From positions 1 through 64,000 of the forward strand of contig JACMME010000157.1 in NCBI GenBank assembly GCA_014379205.1: DNA of 64,000 nucleotides, in the 5' to 3' direction. The notes under the pieces are model-generated. The model saw only the letters and a program-made list of their open reading frames with translations, had not been told where the DNA came from and searched no databases. Position numbers and translations under genes: made by a program. Below are positions 27,364 through 35,766 of the stretch, piece by piece. Position 1 is the stretch's first letter. The number at the start of each line of letters is the position of its first letter. The stretch is from Gemmatimonadaceae bacterium. GTDB taxonomy: Bacteria > Gemmatimonadota > Gemmatimonadetes > Gemmatimonadales > Gemmatimonadaceae.

Positions 27364-28873
27364 ATCCTCGCAGGACACGCCGCTTCCGCCAGGGCCGCCA
27401 GCCGAACCGGGGTTTCTCTGGCCTGAGGATCGCCCCGCTGAAGGAGAAGGCGAAAGACTCCTCGCCCGTGCGCCGCGCACCTGGCAGGAATGGGTCACCA
27501 TGGCCCTGGTGGTACTGGGCCTGGCAGCGTCGCTGTTGATCTACCTGCTACCGCTCCCATCCGGACTCACTCACGCTGGCAAGACCGCGTGCGCCGTTTT
27601 TCTGCTTTGCACCATGCTCTGGGTTACGAACGTCCTCCCCATCGGCATAACTGGTCTCCTGGCGGTCGCGCTTCTCGGTCTGGGCGGAGCCATGACGCCC
27701 AGCGACGCCTTTGCCGCGTTCGGAAACTCGGCTGTGTTTTTCATTCTTGGGGTCTTTATCATCGCGGCCGCGTTGGTAAAGTCCGGGCTGAGTAAGCGCT
27801 GGGCACTTCTTTTTCTCATTCGCTTCGGCCGGTCCCCTTACGTGTTCGCTACCGGAATGATGCTGACCTCGGCGATCGCCACCGTTTTCATGCCGGCACA
27901 GGCGACGACCGCAATGCTCTTTCCAATCGCGTTCGAGGTGGCTCGCGCGATGAAGCTGCGTCAGGGTGTGAGCCCTTATGGAAAGGTGCTCTTTCTGTCA
28001 CTCGCGTGGGGCGCAATGGTCGGATCGAATGCGAGCTTTCTGGGAAGCACGCGCGCTGCTCTCGCACTTGGAATGCTGTTCAAGGCGCACGGGATCACGG
28101 TCACCTTCGCACAATGGATGGTCGCATCGGTCCCGCTGGTCGTGCTGGGCGTCATTGCCATTCCGCTGATTCTGCGCGTGTCGTTCCCACGCGAAGACGT
28201 GGATTTTCAGGGAGCGCGCAAGGTTCTGGAGTCGGCCGTTACCAGCTTGGGTGGCATGCAATGGCCGCAGATAAAGGTGGGGGGCCTCATGCTTCTCACC
28301 ATCTTTGCATGGGTCTTCCTGGCAGGGAGAGTTGAGCTCGCCATCATAGCTCTGTTGTCAGCTACCGCGATGTTCGCCGTCGGCGCGCTCAAATGGGAGG
28401 ACCTCGAGGGACGCATTTATTGGAGCGTCATTCTCATGTACGGCGGAGCCATCGCGCTCGGAGTGGCGCTCGACAGAACGGGTGCTGCACAGTGGGTGGT
28501 TACTCGCGGGCTGGGCGAGATTCGCATTTCGCCATTTTTTGCGATTGCAGGCATTGCCGTGGCGGCGCTCATCGTCTCGGAGTTCATGAGTAACGCGGCC
28601 GCTGTGGCGGTAATGCTTCCACTGGGATTCACTTTTGGTGAACAGCTGGGGGCCTCCCCGGTCGCAATCATGCTGGCGACCTCATTCGGAGCCGGACTCG
28701 ACTTCGCGCTTCCCATAAGCTCCGCACCGAATACGATTGCGTTCGCAAGCGGCTACATTAGGATGACGGACTTTCTGAGAGCCGGCGCGATGATGACACT
28801 CGTGTCAATCGCGATCATGCTGCTGGTTGCGAAGGTCTGGTGGCCGCTGATTGGTTTGGTAACCGTTCCCTGA
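27341..28873 (+). CDS. SLC13/DASS-family permease, probable sulfate transporter
   Basis: 510 residues from a GTG at 27341, with a 50-residue cytosolic N-terminus and about eleven hydrophobic segments. FGNSAVFFILGVFIIAAAL and the late SFGAGLDFALPISSAPNTIA are the paired substrate/sodium-binding hairpin regions of the divalent anion:Na+ symporter family, including the Ser-Asn-Thr-type motifs. The family carries dicarboxylates or sulfate; its place between PAPS synthase, PAP phosphatase and a second CysC argues for sulfate. No TrkA-C (RCK) domains are present. Confidence 0.82.
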   Translation: MSVIPRDKSSQDTPLPPGPPAEPGFLWPEDRPAEGEGERLLARAPRTWQEWVTMALVVLGLAASLLIYLLPLPSGLTHAGKTACAVFLLCTMLWVTNVLPIGITGLLAVALLGLGGAMTPSDAFAAFGNSAVFFILGVFIIAAALVKSGLSKRWALLFLIRFGRSPYVFATGMMLTSAIATVFMPAQATTAMLFPIAFEVARAMKLRQGVSPYGKVLFLSLAWGAMVGSNASFLGSTRAALALGMLFKAHGITVTFAQWMVASVPLVVLGVIAIPLILRVSFPREDVDFQGARKVLESAVTSLGGMQWPQIKVGGLMLLTIFAWVFLAGRVELAIIALLSATAMFAVGALKWEDLEGRIYWSVILMYGGAIALGVALDRTGAAQWVVTRGLGEIRISPFFAIAGIAVAALIVSEFMSNAAAVAVMLPLGFTFGEQLGASPVAIMLATSFGAGLDFALPISSAPNTIAFASGYIRMTDFLRAGAMMTLVSIAIMLLVAKVWWPLIGLVTVP

Positions 28874-28879
28874 ACTCTG

Positions 28880-29485
28880 ATGTCCGTCGGCGCTACACTG
28901 TGGTTCACAGGACTCCCATCCTCGGGTAAGTCCACGATTGCGCGCGAAGTCGAGGCCATCCTGCTGAGACGCGATCTTGCCGTCGAGCTTCTGGACGGGC
29001 CCGAAGTGCGCCAGAGCCTGTCGCGCGGACTCGGCTTTTCGCGCGACGACCGCGAAGAGAATCTGCGCCGCATAGGTTACGTGGCGAAACTGCTTTCCCG
29101 TAATGGAGTTATTGCCATATGCGCATCAGTGTCGCCGTATCGCGCGACCCGAAACGAGATTCGAGAGCGGGTTACGAACTTCATCGAGATTTTCGTGGAT
29201 GTAAGTCCCGAGGTCGCAGAGCGTCGTGACAGTGAAGGACTCTACGCTCGTGCGCGCAACGGCGAGATCGAGGAATTCACAGGTGTCACGGCGCCGTACG
29301 AGCCCCCTGAGAATCCCGAAGTACACATTCAGTCTGATCGAGAGAGCGTCGAGGGCGCTGCGAGCACGGTCGTAAAGACCCTGGAGCTCATAGGAATCAT
29401 TCCGGTGGCAGAGGGACACGACCGGCTCAATGTTGCTGACGAGGACGAAGTCAGACGGCGGCTGGCGGGGCTGGGCTACATCTAG
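28880..29485 (+). CDS. CysC-like kinase, atypical (APS kinase paralogue)
   Basis: 201 residues, starting 6 bp after the permease. P-loop GLPSSGKS at 11-18 and the body follow APS kinase (GLGFSRDDREENLRR, EEFTGVTAPYEPPENP). The substrate motif that is LDGDVVR in the fused kinase reads LDGPEVR here: the second Asp of Asp-Gly-Asp is Pro. The C-terminus carries an extra 25 residues ending VRRRLAGLGYI, nearly the same as the tail of the phosphodiesterase at 20070-21536. It may therefore phosphorylate something other than APS, or be regulatory. Confidence 0.82.
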   Translation: MSVGATLWFTGLPSSGKSTIAREVEAILLRRDLAVELLDGPEVRQSLSRGLGFSRDDREENLRRIGYVAKLLSRNGVIAICASVSPYRATRNEIRERVTNFIEIFVDVSPEVAERRDSEGLYARARNGEIEEFTGVTAPYEPPENPEVHIQSDRESVEGAASTVVKTLELIGIIPVAEGHDRLNVADEDEVRRRLAGLGYI

Positions 29486-29538
29486 CGAAGTGATGCCGGT
29501 TCAGGGATAAGACGCCGCCATTCTGCCAGCCGCGCTCG

Positions 29539-30804
29539 CTACTCGACGCCAGCTTCCCTGGAGATTTCCTGCACCGGGACTTCCCAGGCGGCGGCTTCTC
29601 CAACAGTCACGCCGCGCGTAGCGAAAATCCGTGCTACGGATTCACCGATCTTGTTGTTGGGAGTGCTGGCGCCAGCGGTAATGCCTACGATTATTGGACG
29701 GTCTTCCGGCAGCCAGTCCGACTCCTCTATCTCAGCTGCTTGTCCGGTCGGTTTGTGCCTTATGGTGCCACGCTCGGCGTCGATGCACGTTGCGTCCTCA
29801 ACGTGATATGTGGCAACACGTTCGGAGCACATAGCCGCAAGGGATAGAGTATTGCTCGAGTTGTAGCCGCCTACTACCACCATCACATCCAGGGGCTCCG
29901 CCAGGAGTGCCTGAACGGCATCCTGTCGCTCCTGTGTAGCGCTGCAAATGGTATCGAACGAACGGAAATTTGACGCACGCCCCTCCAGGCCGGACGCGCG
30001 CTCGATGGCGTTCCCAACCTCCGCGGCGATGGAAAGCGACTCGCTCGCAAGCATGGTGGTCTGGTTCGCGACACCAATCCTTCGCAAATGCGTGGAAGGG
30101 TCGAAGCCCGGTGATGCGCCGCGGCCAAGCCGCTCCATAAGCATGACGGAGTCCAGCTTCCCTTCGATGTAATCGCACACGAGGCGCGCCTCCGCCATGT
30201 CGCGTACCACGAGGTAGTGCCGGTCAGGGTAGCGGTGCACCTGCGACGCCGTTGCGCGCGTTTCCTCGTGATAATACTTCCCGTGGATGAGGGCCGTGTA
30301 TCCCTCACGCGCATAACTCTCCACGCGCTTCCATACGTTCAGCACCGAGCCGCAGGTCGTATCTACGACAACGCAGCCGATCTCGCGCAGGATCTGGAAG
30401 TCACGTATGGCGACGCCAAATGCGGGGATGATGACCACGTCTTCCGGTGTCACGACGGAATAGTCGAAGCTGCCGTTTGTAGGCTCCAGTATGTTGACGC
30501 CCAGGGCCCGAAGCTTCGTGTTGATATGCGGGTTGTGGATGATCTCGCCTACCAGAACTATGCGCCGGTCCGGAAATTTGCTGCGCGCCTGGTAGGCGTA
30601 CTCGACGGCGCGTTCTACTCCATAGCAGAATCCGAATTCACGCGCCAACCGCACGGTGACATCCCCGGCAGTAAGGACGTAGTCGCGTTCACGCAGGAGA
30701 TCGACGAGATGGCCGGAATAGTCCGCGTTCAGCGTTCCCTGGACCTCGGTCTTGAGACCGAAACCCTTCCGGAAGTAAGTCGACTCAATGGGAGAAGGCG
30801 TCAT
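29539..30804 (-). CDS. ispH: 4-Hydroxy-3-methylbut-2-enyl diphosphate reductase (IspH), long type
   Basis: The [4Fe-4S] enzyme that ends the MEP isoprenoid pathway, giving IPP and DMAPP. 421 residues, well over the roughly 310 of the E. coli type; the extra N-terminal and internal segments resemble the plant/cyanobacterial form. Cluster cysteines are in GFCYGVERAV, VDTTCGSV and TICSATQERQ; the substrate-binding GGYNSSNT and TAGASTPN follow. Monocistronic, divergent from the carboxypeptidase gene across a heptamer hairpin. Confidence 0.93.
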   Translation of the reverse strand: MTPSPIESTYFRKGFGLKTEVQGTLNADYSGHLVDLLRERDYVLTAGDVTVRLAREFGFCYGVERAVEYAYQARSKFPDRRIVLVGEIIHNPHINTKLRALGVNILEPTNGSFDYSVVTPEDVVIIPAFGVAIRDFQILREIGCVVVDTTCGSVLNVWKRVESYAREGYTALIHGKYYHEETRATASQVHRYPDRHYLVVRDMAEARLVCDYIEGKLDSVMLMERLGRGASPGFDPSTHLRRIGVANQTTMLASESLSIAAEVGNAIERASGLEGRASNFRSFDTICSATQERQDAVQALLAEPLDVMVVVGGYNSSNTLSLAAMCSERVATYHVEDATCIDAERGTIRHKPTGQAAEIEESDWLPEDRPIIVGITAGASTPNNKIGESVARIFATRGVTVGEAAAWEVPVQEISREAGVE

Positions 30805-30834
30805 AAGCCTTTAATCTAGCGTAGGATGCGGTTA

Positions 30835-30923
30835 ACCGCTGGGAGTGGGAACGCGGGGTTGTGGGGTAGATTCGCCGAACCCACTCCCTGTTCCCCACTC
30901 CCCACTCCCCGTCCTCAGCGGTA
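30835..30923. repeat. Heptamer inverted repeat in the ispH/S66 divergent region
   Basis: Outer arms ACCGCTG (30835-30841) and CAGCGGT (30916-30922) are perfect complements and enclose GGGAGTG-type units on the left (30841-30867) and CCCACTC-type units on the right (30880-30911). The whole region between two divergent starts is occupied by this structure, so it overlaps the promoters. Same heptamer word as at 46-127, 26366-26475 and 54470-54592. Confidence 0.8.
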
Positions 30924-30933
30924 GTCTACAGCA

Positions 30934-31929
30934 ATGAGTCCCGAAAGCGGCGAAAGCGCCGCACCGCTGTTGCGTCCGCCTCCCCTTGTCAAAGGGGATG
31001 CGATTGGAATCGTTGCACCCTCTTATGCTCCCAGACTTGGATGGCTATGGCGTGGCGTAAAAGCGCTGGAGCACGCCGGCTACTCGGTCGTTCTGGACCC
31101 CGAGATCGAGCAGTCCCGGCTGTTCAAGAGAGCTGAGGACGAGCGCCGCGCCGAAAACTTCATGGGGGTTTGGCTCGAACCGAGGGTGAAGGCTGTGATC
31201 GGGTGTACGGGAGGCTATGGCGCTGTTCGGATGCTGCCGTACCTCGAGCCGGAAATCTTTCGGCGCAACCCGAAAGCGTTCGTGGGCTACTCCGATATTA
31301 CAGCCCTGCATCTCTGGCTCATGCGGCGTGCAGGCTTACGTGTCTTTCACGGACCTACCGTGGACGATCTCATTCCCAGCACGCGGGATCCCACGATGGC
31401 ATCGCTGCTCGCATCACTGACGACGCCGCGGCCGGCCGCGAAGATCGGCAAGGGCATCGCACGCGTCGTGCGGCCAGGACGTGTGACTGGCAGGCTCATG
31501 GGCGGCAACCTCAGCCTGGTACAGCAAACCATAGGTACGCCGTACGAAATCGACACGCGTGACGCGATCCTGTTCATTGAGGAAACGCGCGACCCGATGT
31601 CCGTTGCCGATGAGCGGCTCGTGCACCTGCGCGCCGCGGGGCTGCTTCGGGGTATTCGCGGCATAGTATTCGGCCAGCTATCTCTCGACAGGTCGGAGGA
31701 AGATGAGTTTGAGGATTTTCTGCTGGATCTGGTGTCGGACCTCAACATCCCGATCCTCACGGAATTTCCAGCCGGTCATGAAGTACCTAACCTTACGCTA
31801 CCGCTGGGCACGGAGGTCGAATTGGTTGCAGAAGATACGACGGGATGGATCGCCTATCGCGAGGATGCCCTCGAATCCATCACGGTTGCTTCCGAGCCGG
31901 CGGCCGATCCGGTGCTGGTTCAGACATGA
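30934..31929 (+). CDS. ldcA: LD-carboxypeptidase (peptidase S66)
   Basis: 331 residues. The family cuts the terminal D-Ala from L,D-linked tetrapeptides during peptidoglycan recycling. Seen: GCTGGYGAVRMLPYL, the nucleophile segment FVGYSDITALH (Ser), GGNLSLV, FIEE (Glu) and FPAGHEVPNLTLPLG (His), which give the Ser-Glu-His triad. No signal peptide, fitting the cytoplasmic role. Its TGA overlaps the ATG of the deacylase gene, suggesting joint work on cell-wall or D-amino-acid peptides. Confidence 0.9.
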   Translation: MSPESGESAAPLLRPPPLVKGDAIGIVAPSYAPRLGWLWRGVKALEHAGYSVVLDPEIEQSRLFKRAEDERRAENFMGVWLEPRVKAVIGCTGGYGAVRMLPYLEPEIFRRNPKAFVGYSDITALHLWLMRRAGLRVFHGPTVDDLIPSTRDPTMASLLASLTTPRPAAKIGKGIARVVRPGRVTGRLMGGNLSLVQQTIGTPYEIDTRDAILFIEETRDPMSVADERLVHLRAAGLLRGIRGIVFGQLSLDRSEEDEFEDFLLDLVSDLNIPILTEFPAGHEVPNLTLPLGTEVELVAEDTTGWIAYREDALESITVASEPAADPVLVQT

Positions 31930-33587
31930 CGGTAACCCGGCGCGAGTTCCTGGCCGCTACCAGCGCGGCGCTGGCGGCCGTTGGCTGTGCGCCTTCCATC
32001 GCACTGCCAGCGCGTAAGCGATACGATGTCCTCATATCGAACGGAACGGTGTTCGATGGATCCGGCAATGCGCCGCTTGTCGCGGATGTCGCACTTCTCG
32101 AAGGCCGGATTGCGGCTGTCGGGCCTGGGCTTGGCGACAATGCCAGGTTGGTAATCGATGCGCGCGACTTGGCGGTCGCGCCTGGCTTTGTCGACATTCA
32201 TTCGCACGCTGATGGTTCGCTTTTCGAGGATCCGCGTGCCGAATCGGTGATCCGGCAGGGAATTACCACCGTAGTCGTCGGAAAGGATGGAGGGTCGCGC
32301 GGCCCGTCCCTTGTACCGCAAGGCGCAACGCAGCCGTCGCGCACTCCCGGACGCTTCGGCACGATCGGCGCCTTCCTCGAAGCAGTGGACGCGCTGCCCA
32401 GCGCCATCAACCTGGCCTCCATGGTCGGCCTTGGCACCGTTCGGGGACTCGTGATCGGTGCGGCGGACCGGCCTGCGACGGCGAGCGAGCTTCAGCGGAT
32501 GCAATCGTACGTGGCGGACGCACTCGCGCAGGGCGCGTGCGGCGCATCTTCCGGTCTGGAGTATCCACCCGGTGCCTTTGCGTCACGAGAAGAGCTCATT
32601 GAATTGTGCAGGCCGCTCGCGCCGCGCGGCCTCCCCTACGCCACGCACATGCGCAACGAAGATGACCACGTTCTGGAGGCAGTGAGTGAAGCCATCGCCA
32701 TTGCGGAGGGAGCCCGGTGCCCGCTCCAGATTTCCCATCTCAAGACGGACGGCCCACGCAACTGGAAAAAAATTGATGCCGTGCTGGCCCGCATTGACAC
32801 CGCGCGCTCCGGCGGGCTCGACGTCGCATTCGACCGATATCCTTACGCCGCGTACGCCACCGGCCTCACCCTGATCTTCCCGGTCCGGACGCTGGACGGC
32901 GGAACCTCCGCGTTCCTGTCTCGAATAGCTGATCCCGCACGGCGCGATTCCCTCCGGGATGGCGTTCTTAAAAAGGTGCTGGAGACCATTGGAGGATGGG
33001 ACAACATCATGATCGCCGGCGTCGCGCACGACGGGGATCGAAACGCCGAAGGCAAACGACTCGGCTCATATGCCGCGAGCCTGGGAGCAGATCCGTACGA
33101 CACCGCGGTCGCCCTGTTGACGCGGAGCAAGGGAGATGTTGGTATGGTGGGGTTCTCCATGAGCGAGGAGAATGCAGCACGATTCCTTGCCCACCCTTTA
33201 GCCATGGCGTGTACCGACGGCGGCGCCTTCGCGCTAGAGGGTCCCGCGCGCAGGGGCCATCCTCACCCGCGAGGGCTTGGGTCGTTTCCGCGGGTGCTGG
33301 GACATTACGTGCGTGAGCGCAAAGCCCTTACTCTGACTCAGGCAATTCACAAGATGACAGCTTTTCCCGCCTCGCGGGTAAAGCTGTCAGACCGCGGCCG
33401 GCTCGGCACCGGTCTGGCCGGTGATGTAGTTGTTTTCGATCCGGCCACGGTACGAGACCGGGCAACGTTCACGGAGCCTTTCCAGTATCCGGAAGGGATC
33501 AGACTTGTCGTCGTTAACGGTCAGGTGGCGCTGCGCGACGGAATCAGGACCGAGGCGCGAAGCGGGCGAGCTCTCAGGGCGTCCTAA
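31926..33587 (+). CDS. Exported N-acyl-D-amino-acid deacylase-like amidohydrolase
   Basis: 553 residues from the ATG at 31926 (ATGA overlap with the previous gene). The N-terminus TRREFLAATSAALAAVGC combines a twin-arginine motif with a lipobox Cys, so it is probably a Tat-exported lipoprotein. The amidohydrolase fold follows: GFVDIHSHAD (metal His-x-His), YATHMRNEDDHV, QISHLKT and ACTDGGAF (final Asp region). This is the D-aminoacylase family; acting with LdcA on D-amino-acid products is plausible. It ends at the start of a long inverted repeat. Confidence 0.85.
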   Translation: MTVTRREFLAATSAALAAVGCAPSIALPARKRYDVLISNGTVFDGSGNAPLVADVALLEGRIAAVGPGLGDNARLVIDARDLAVAPGFVDIHSHADGSLFEDPRAESVIRQGITTVVVGKDGGSRGPSLVPQGATQPSRTPGRFGTIGAFLEAVDALPSAINLASMVGLGTVRGLVIGAADRPATASELQRMQSYVADALAQGACGASSGLEYPPGAFASREELIELCRPLAPRGLPYATHMRNEDDHVLEAVSEAIAIAEGARCPLQISHLKTDGPRNWKKIDAVLARIDTARSGGLDVAFDRYPYAAYATGLTLIFPVRTLDGGTSAFLSRIADPARRDSLRDGVLKKVLETIGGWDNIMIAGVAHDGDRNAEGKRLGSYAASLGADPYDTAVALLTRSKGDVGMVGFSMSEENAARFLAHPLAMACTDGGAFALEGPARRGHPHPRGLGSFPRVLGHYVRERKALTLTQAIHKMTAFPASRVKLSDRGRLGTGLAGDVVVFDPATVRDRATFTEPFQYPEGIRLVVVNGQVALRDGIRTEARSGRALRAS

Positions 33588-33759
33588 ACAAGGGTTCTCC
33601 TCGCAACGAGTGAGGTGCTCGGTGCCCGGTTGGCAAAGCGCGGGGATCGGCGCCCCGGTAACCGTCAACCGCGTACTACCAACCGGGCACCGGGCACCGC
33701 GTACTACCAACCGGGCACCGGGCACCAGGCACTTCACTCGTTGCGGGCAGAACCCTTGT
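33588..33759. repeat. Long inverted repeat with a 28-bp tandem duplication
   Basis: The left arm (33588-33633, starting ACAAGGGTTCT) pairs with the right arm (33707-33759, ending AGAACCCTTGT) over about 45 bp, including the shared CGCAACGAGTGA. Inside, a 28-bp unit is duplicated exactly at 33671-33698 and 33699-33726, each carrying two GGGCACC-type heptamers. It lies between convergent genes and runs into the 3' end of the thioesterase gene. A relative of its right arm lies at 62736-62807. Confidence 0.88.
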
Positions 33760-34174
33760 CTAGCGCACAAAAAGGCTCAAGCGCCGCCACCAACTCAACT
33801 GGCAAAGCCTGCTTGCTCATCGTTTTTCGGGCAACGCATACTAGCACTTGATGGGCAGTCGCGTGTTGCTTGCCGCTCTCGGCGCTCATGACGTCAAAAT
33901 TGATGATCAGGGATGTACGGCCGATGAGAGAAAAATACGTCGCTACGTTGAGTTGCTCATCGAGCACGGCGGGCGAGAAAAACTCAGTGTGCATGAGCTT
34001 TCGAGGTAGCCAGATGTCGAACCGCTCGAAAACCTCTCCGTACGGAAGTCCGGCTGCGCGAAATATCTCCGTTTCCGCAAGCTCGAAGAACCGGAGATAC
34101 GCGCTGTAACGGATAATACCGGCGAGGTCGATGTCGCCCCAGCGCACGTACTCCGAGATGACGAAGGGCCGCAT
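33734..34174 (-). CDS. Acyl-CoA thioesterase, YbgC/4-hydroxybenzoyl-CoA type
   Basis: 146 residues with the hotdog fold start VRWGDIDLAGIIRYSAYLRF, where the Asp is the family's catalytic residue (usually D-x-D/M-G-H-V). IWLPRKLMHTEFFSPA follows. The usual Gly-His after the Asp is changed (DIDLAGII), so activity or substrate may differ. The C-terminal residues LDKGSARNE are written by the arm of the inverted repeat. Single gene, convergent with the deacylase. Confidence 0.78.
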   Translation of the reverse strand: MRPFVISEYVRWGDIDLAGIIRYSAYLRFFELAETEIFRAAGLPYGEVFERFDIWLPRKLMHTEFFSPAVLDEQLNVATYFSLIGRTSLIINFDVMSAESGKQHATAHQVLVCVARKTMSKQALPVELVAALEPFCALDKGSARNE

Positions 34175-34270
34175 ACAGAGTCAGTGAGCTGTGATAGGCG
34201 AACGATGATTACTGCTTGAATAGCGTCCGTGAATACCGTTCACCGTTCACCCATCATACCGGGCGCTGCT

Positions 34271-34936
34271 TCAGCCTTTGACCCTGAACGGCACGGAATA
34301 CTGCGTCGTTTCCCACATGAGTTTGATGACGCCCCTGTCGGCGCCCGCGGCAACGATGCTGATCTCGAATTGCTCGACGGGCGTGTTGAGCTTGCACGTT
34401 CCCATCGGGATGCGGGCGAGATCCATTCCCTCGTGATATTCGGTGCCCCATTGACCAGTCTGCTTGCTGATGATCAAACGCGGCATCTCTTCCGGGCGGG
34501 CCAGGGCGACATCCACATTGGTATCGCAGGATGGCGCCGCAGTCGCTTTCGGAAGCGTGTATAGCGTGTAGCTGCCCGCGGGAACGGTTACGCCGTCGAA
34601 CATGAGATCGCGGCTGGTTGAAAAAGCGGTGGCGTTGTTGGCCCCCGTACGCCATACCTCATCGAACGGAACCAGCTCGCCAAAGATCGTGCGGCCGCGC
34701 ATGGAAGGGCGGCTGTAAGCCACGGTTATGTTGGCTCCGCCGATGGTGGCGTTCGCCGTCCCGGGGGGCGAGAGCATCGGACGAGCTGATTCGGATGGCT
34801 GAGCTGGTGTCGGCTCGGCCACCGGGGGTGGGGCCGCGGCCGGTGTCGCACTGGGTGATGGTTCATCTGTGGCACGGGGTGACTGAGCACAGCCAAGCGC
34901 GAGGAAAGAGAATGAGAGCAGTGTTATGAGGCGCAT
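34271..34936 (-). CDS. DUF2911 lipoprotein
   Basis: 221 residues from the ATG at 34936: MRLITLLSFSFLALGC is a lipoprotein signal ending in the lipobox Cys, followed by a Pro/Ala/Ser-rich linker of 40 residues and the DUF2911 domain (SRPSMRGRTIFGELVPFDEVWRTGANNATAF is the region that marks the family; only described here by position, residues about 65-95). Function of the domain is not established. Longer in-frame starts would hide the signal peptide and were rejected. Confidence 0.85.
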   Translation of the reverse strand: MRLITLLSFSFLALGCAQSPRATDEPSPSATPAAAPPPVAEPTPAQPSESARPMLSPPGTANATIGGANITVAYSRPSMRGRTIFGELVPFDEVWRTGANNATAFSTSRDLMFDGVTVPAGSYTLYTLPKATAAPSCDTNVDVALARPEEMPRLIISKQTGQWGTEYHEGMDLARIPMGTCKLNTPVEQFEISIVAAGADRGVIKLMWETTQYSVPFRVKG

Positions 34937-35106
34937 GAAAAAAATGGTTTGGGAATATGGAAACACTGAATGCGTTCGCGGATCGCATACGGCCGGAGCC
35001 GGAGCCAGGTGATCAATCTTAGCCCCTGCGCGAAGGACTGTCACCGTCTTGCGACCGCCAAAATGGCTCCGTACAATTTTCATTCCCTTCATGAGCCGTA
35101 AGCCGA

Positions 35107-35766
35107 ATGCACGAGTCGCGCTACCCACCAGCCAGCAACCAGCAATTCGCTTTTGTTGGGGAGCGCTTGTGGCTCGACTTCGTTAACACGGACGAAACAC
35201 GGAAGGGAGCGCGCCTCGACATGCTCGCCGATTTCGAATCGCTCGTGAAATGGCTGAATGCCGCTGCCGTGCTTGATTCAGAGCGGAGTGCTTCGATCCG
35301 CCGCCGGGCTCAGCAGCAACCAGCAGGCGCTACCGCTGCACTCACCGACGCCAGGCGAATTCGCTCGGCCCTCCGCCTCCTGGCGGAGCGAGGCGCGATG
35401 TCGTCAGAGGTAAGTTCCAACACCGTGGTCGAGATAAACCGCGTACTCGGTCGTAGCGCTGGAACCCGGAGGCTGGAAGGACGCGCAGATGGAGCATTTG
35501 TACGGAGCTTCGTTCCCGTTGGAGATGCGTTCGCGGGCCTCATGATTCCGGTAGTTGAATCCGCTGCCGATGCCCTGGTCTTTGGCGAGCTGCCGCGTGT
35601 CCGGAGTTGTGGCGATCCTCGTTGTCACCGTGTCTTCTTTGACAACACCAAGAATCGACGCCGGCGCTGGTGCGACATGGCTACCTGCGGCAACCGTGCA
35701 AAGGCTGCCAGGCATCGTGAGAGAGCCAAGGTCACGACGCTGAGTCACACTCGCACTCCGGCATGA
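35107..35766 (+). CDS. CGNR zinc-finger regulator with ABATE domain
   Basis: 219 residues. The N-terminal ABATE domain begins FVGERLWLDFVNT and is thought to sense a stress or ligand; the C-terminal CGNR finger has the cysteines of CGDPRCHRVFFDN and WCDMATCGNRAKAARH, and likely binds DNA. It is translationally coupled (ATGA at 35763) to an acetyltransferase, so it may control that gene and itself. Confidence 0.88.
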   Translation: MHESRYPPASNQQFAFVGERLWLDFVNTDETRKGARLDMLADFESLVKWLNAAAVLDSERSASIRRRAQQQPAGATAALTDARRIRSALRLLAERGAMSSEVSSNTVVEINRVLGRSAGTRRLEGRADGAFVRSFVPVGDAFAGLMIPVVESAADALVFGELPRVRSCGDPRCHRVFFDNTKNRRRRWCDMATCGNRAKAARHRERAKVTTLSHTRTPA

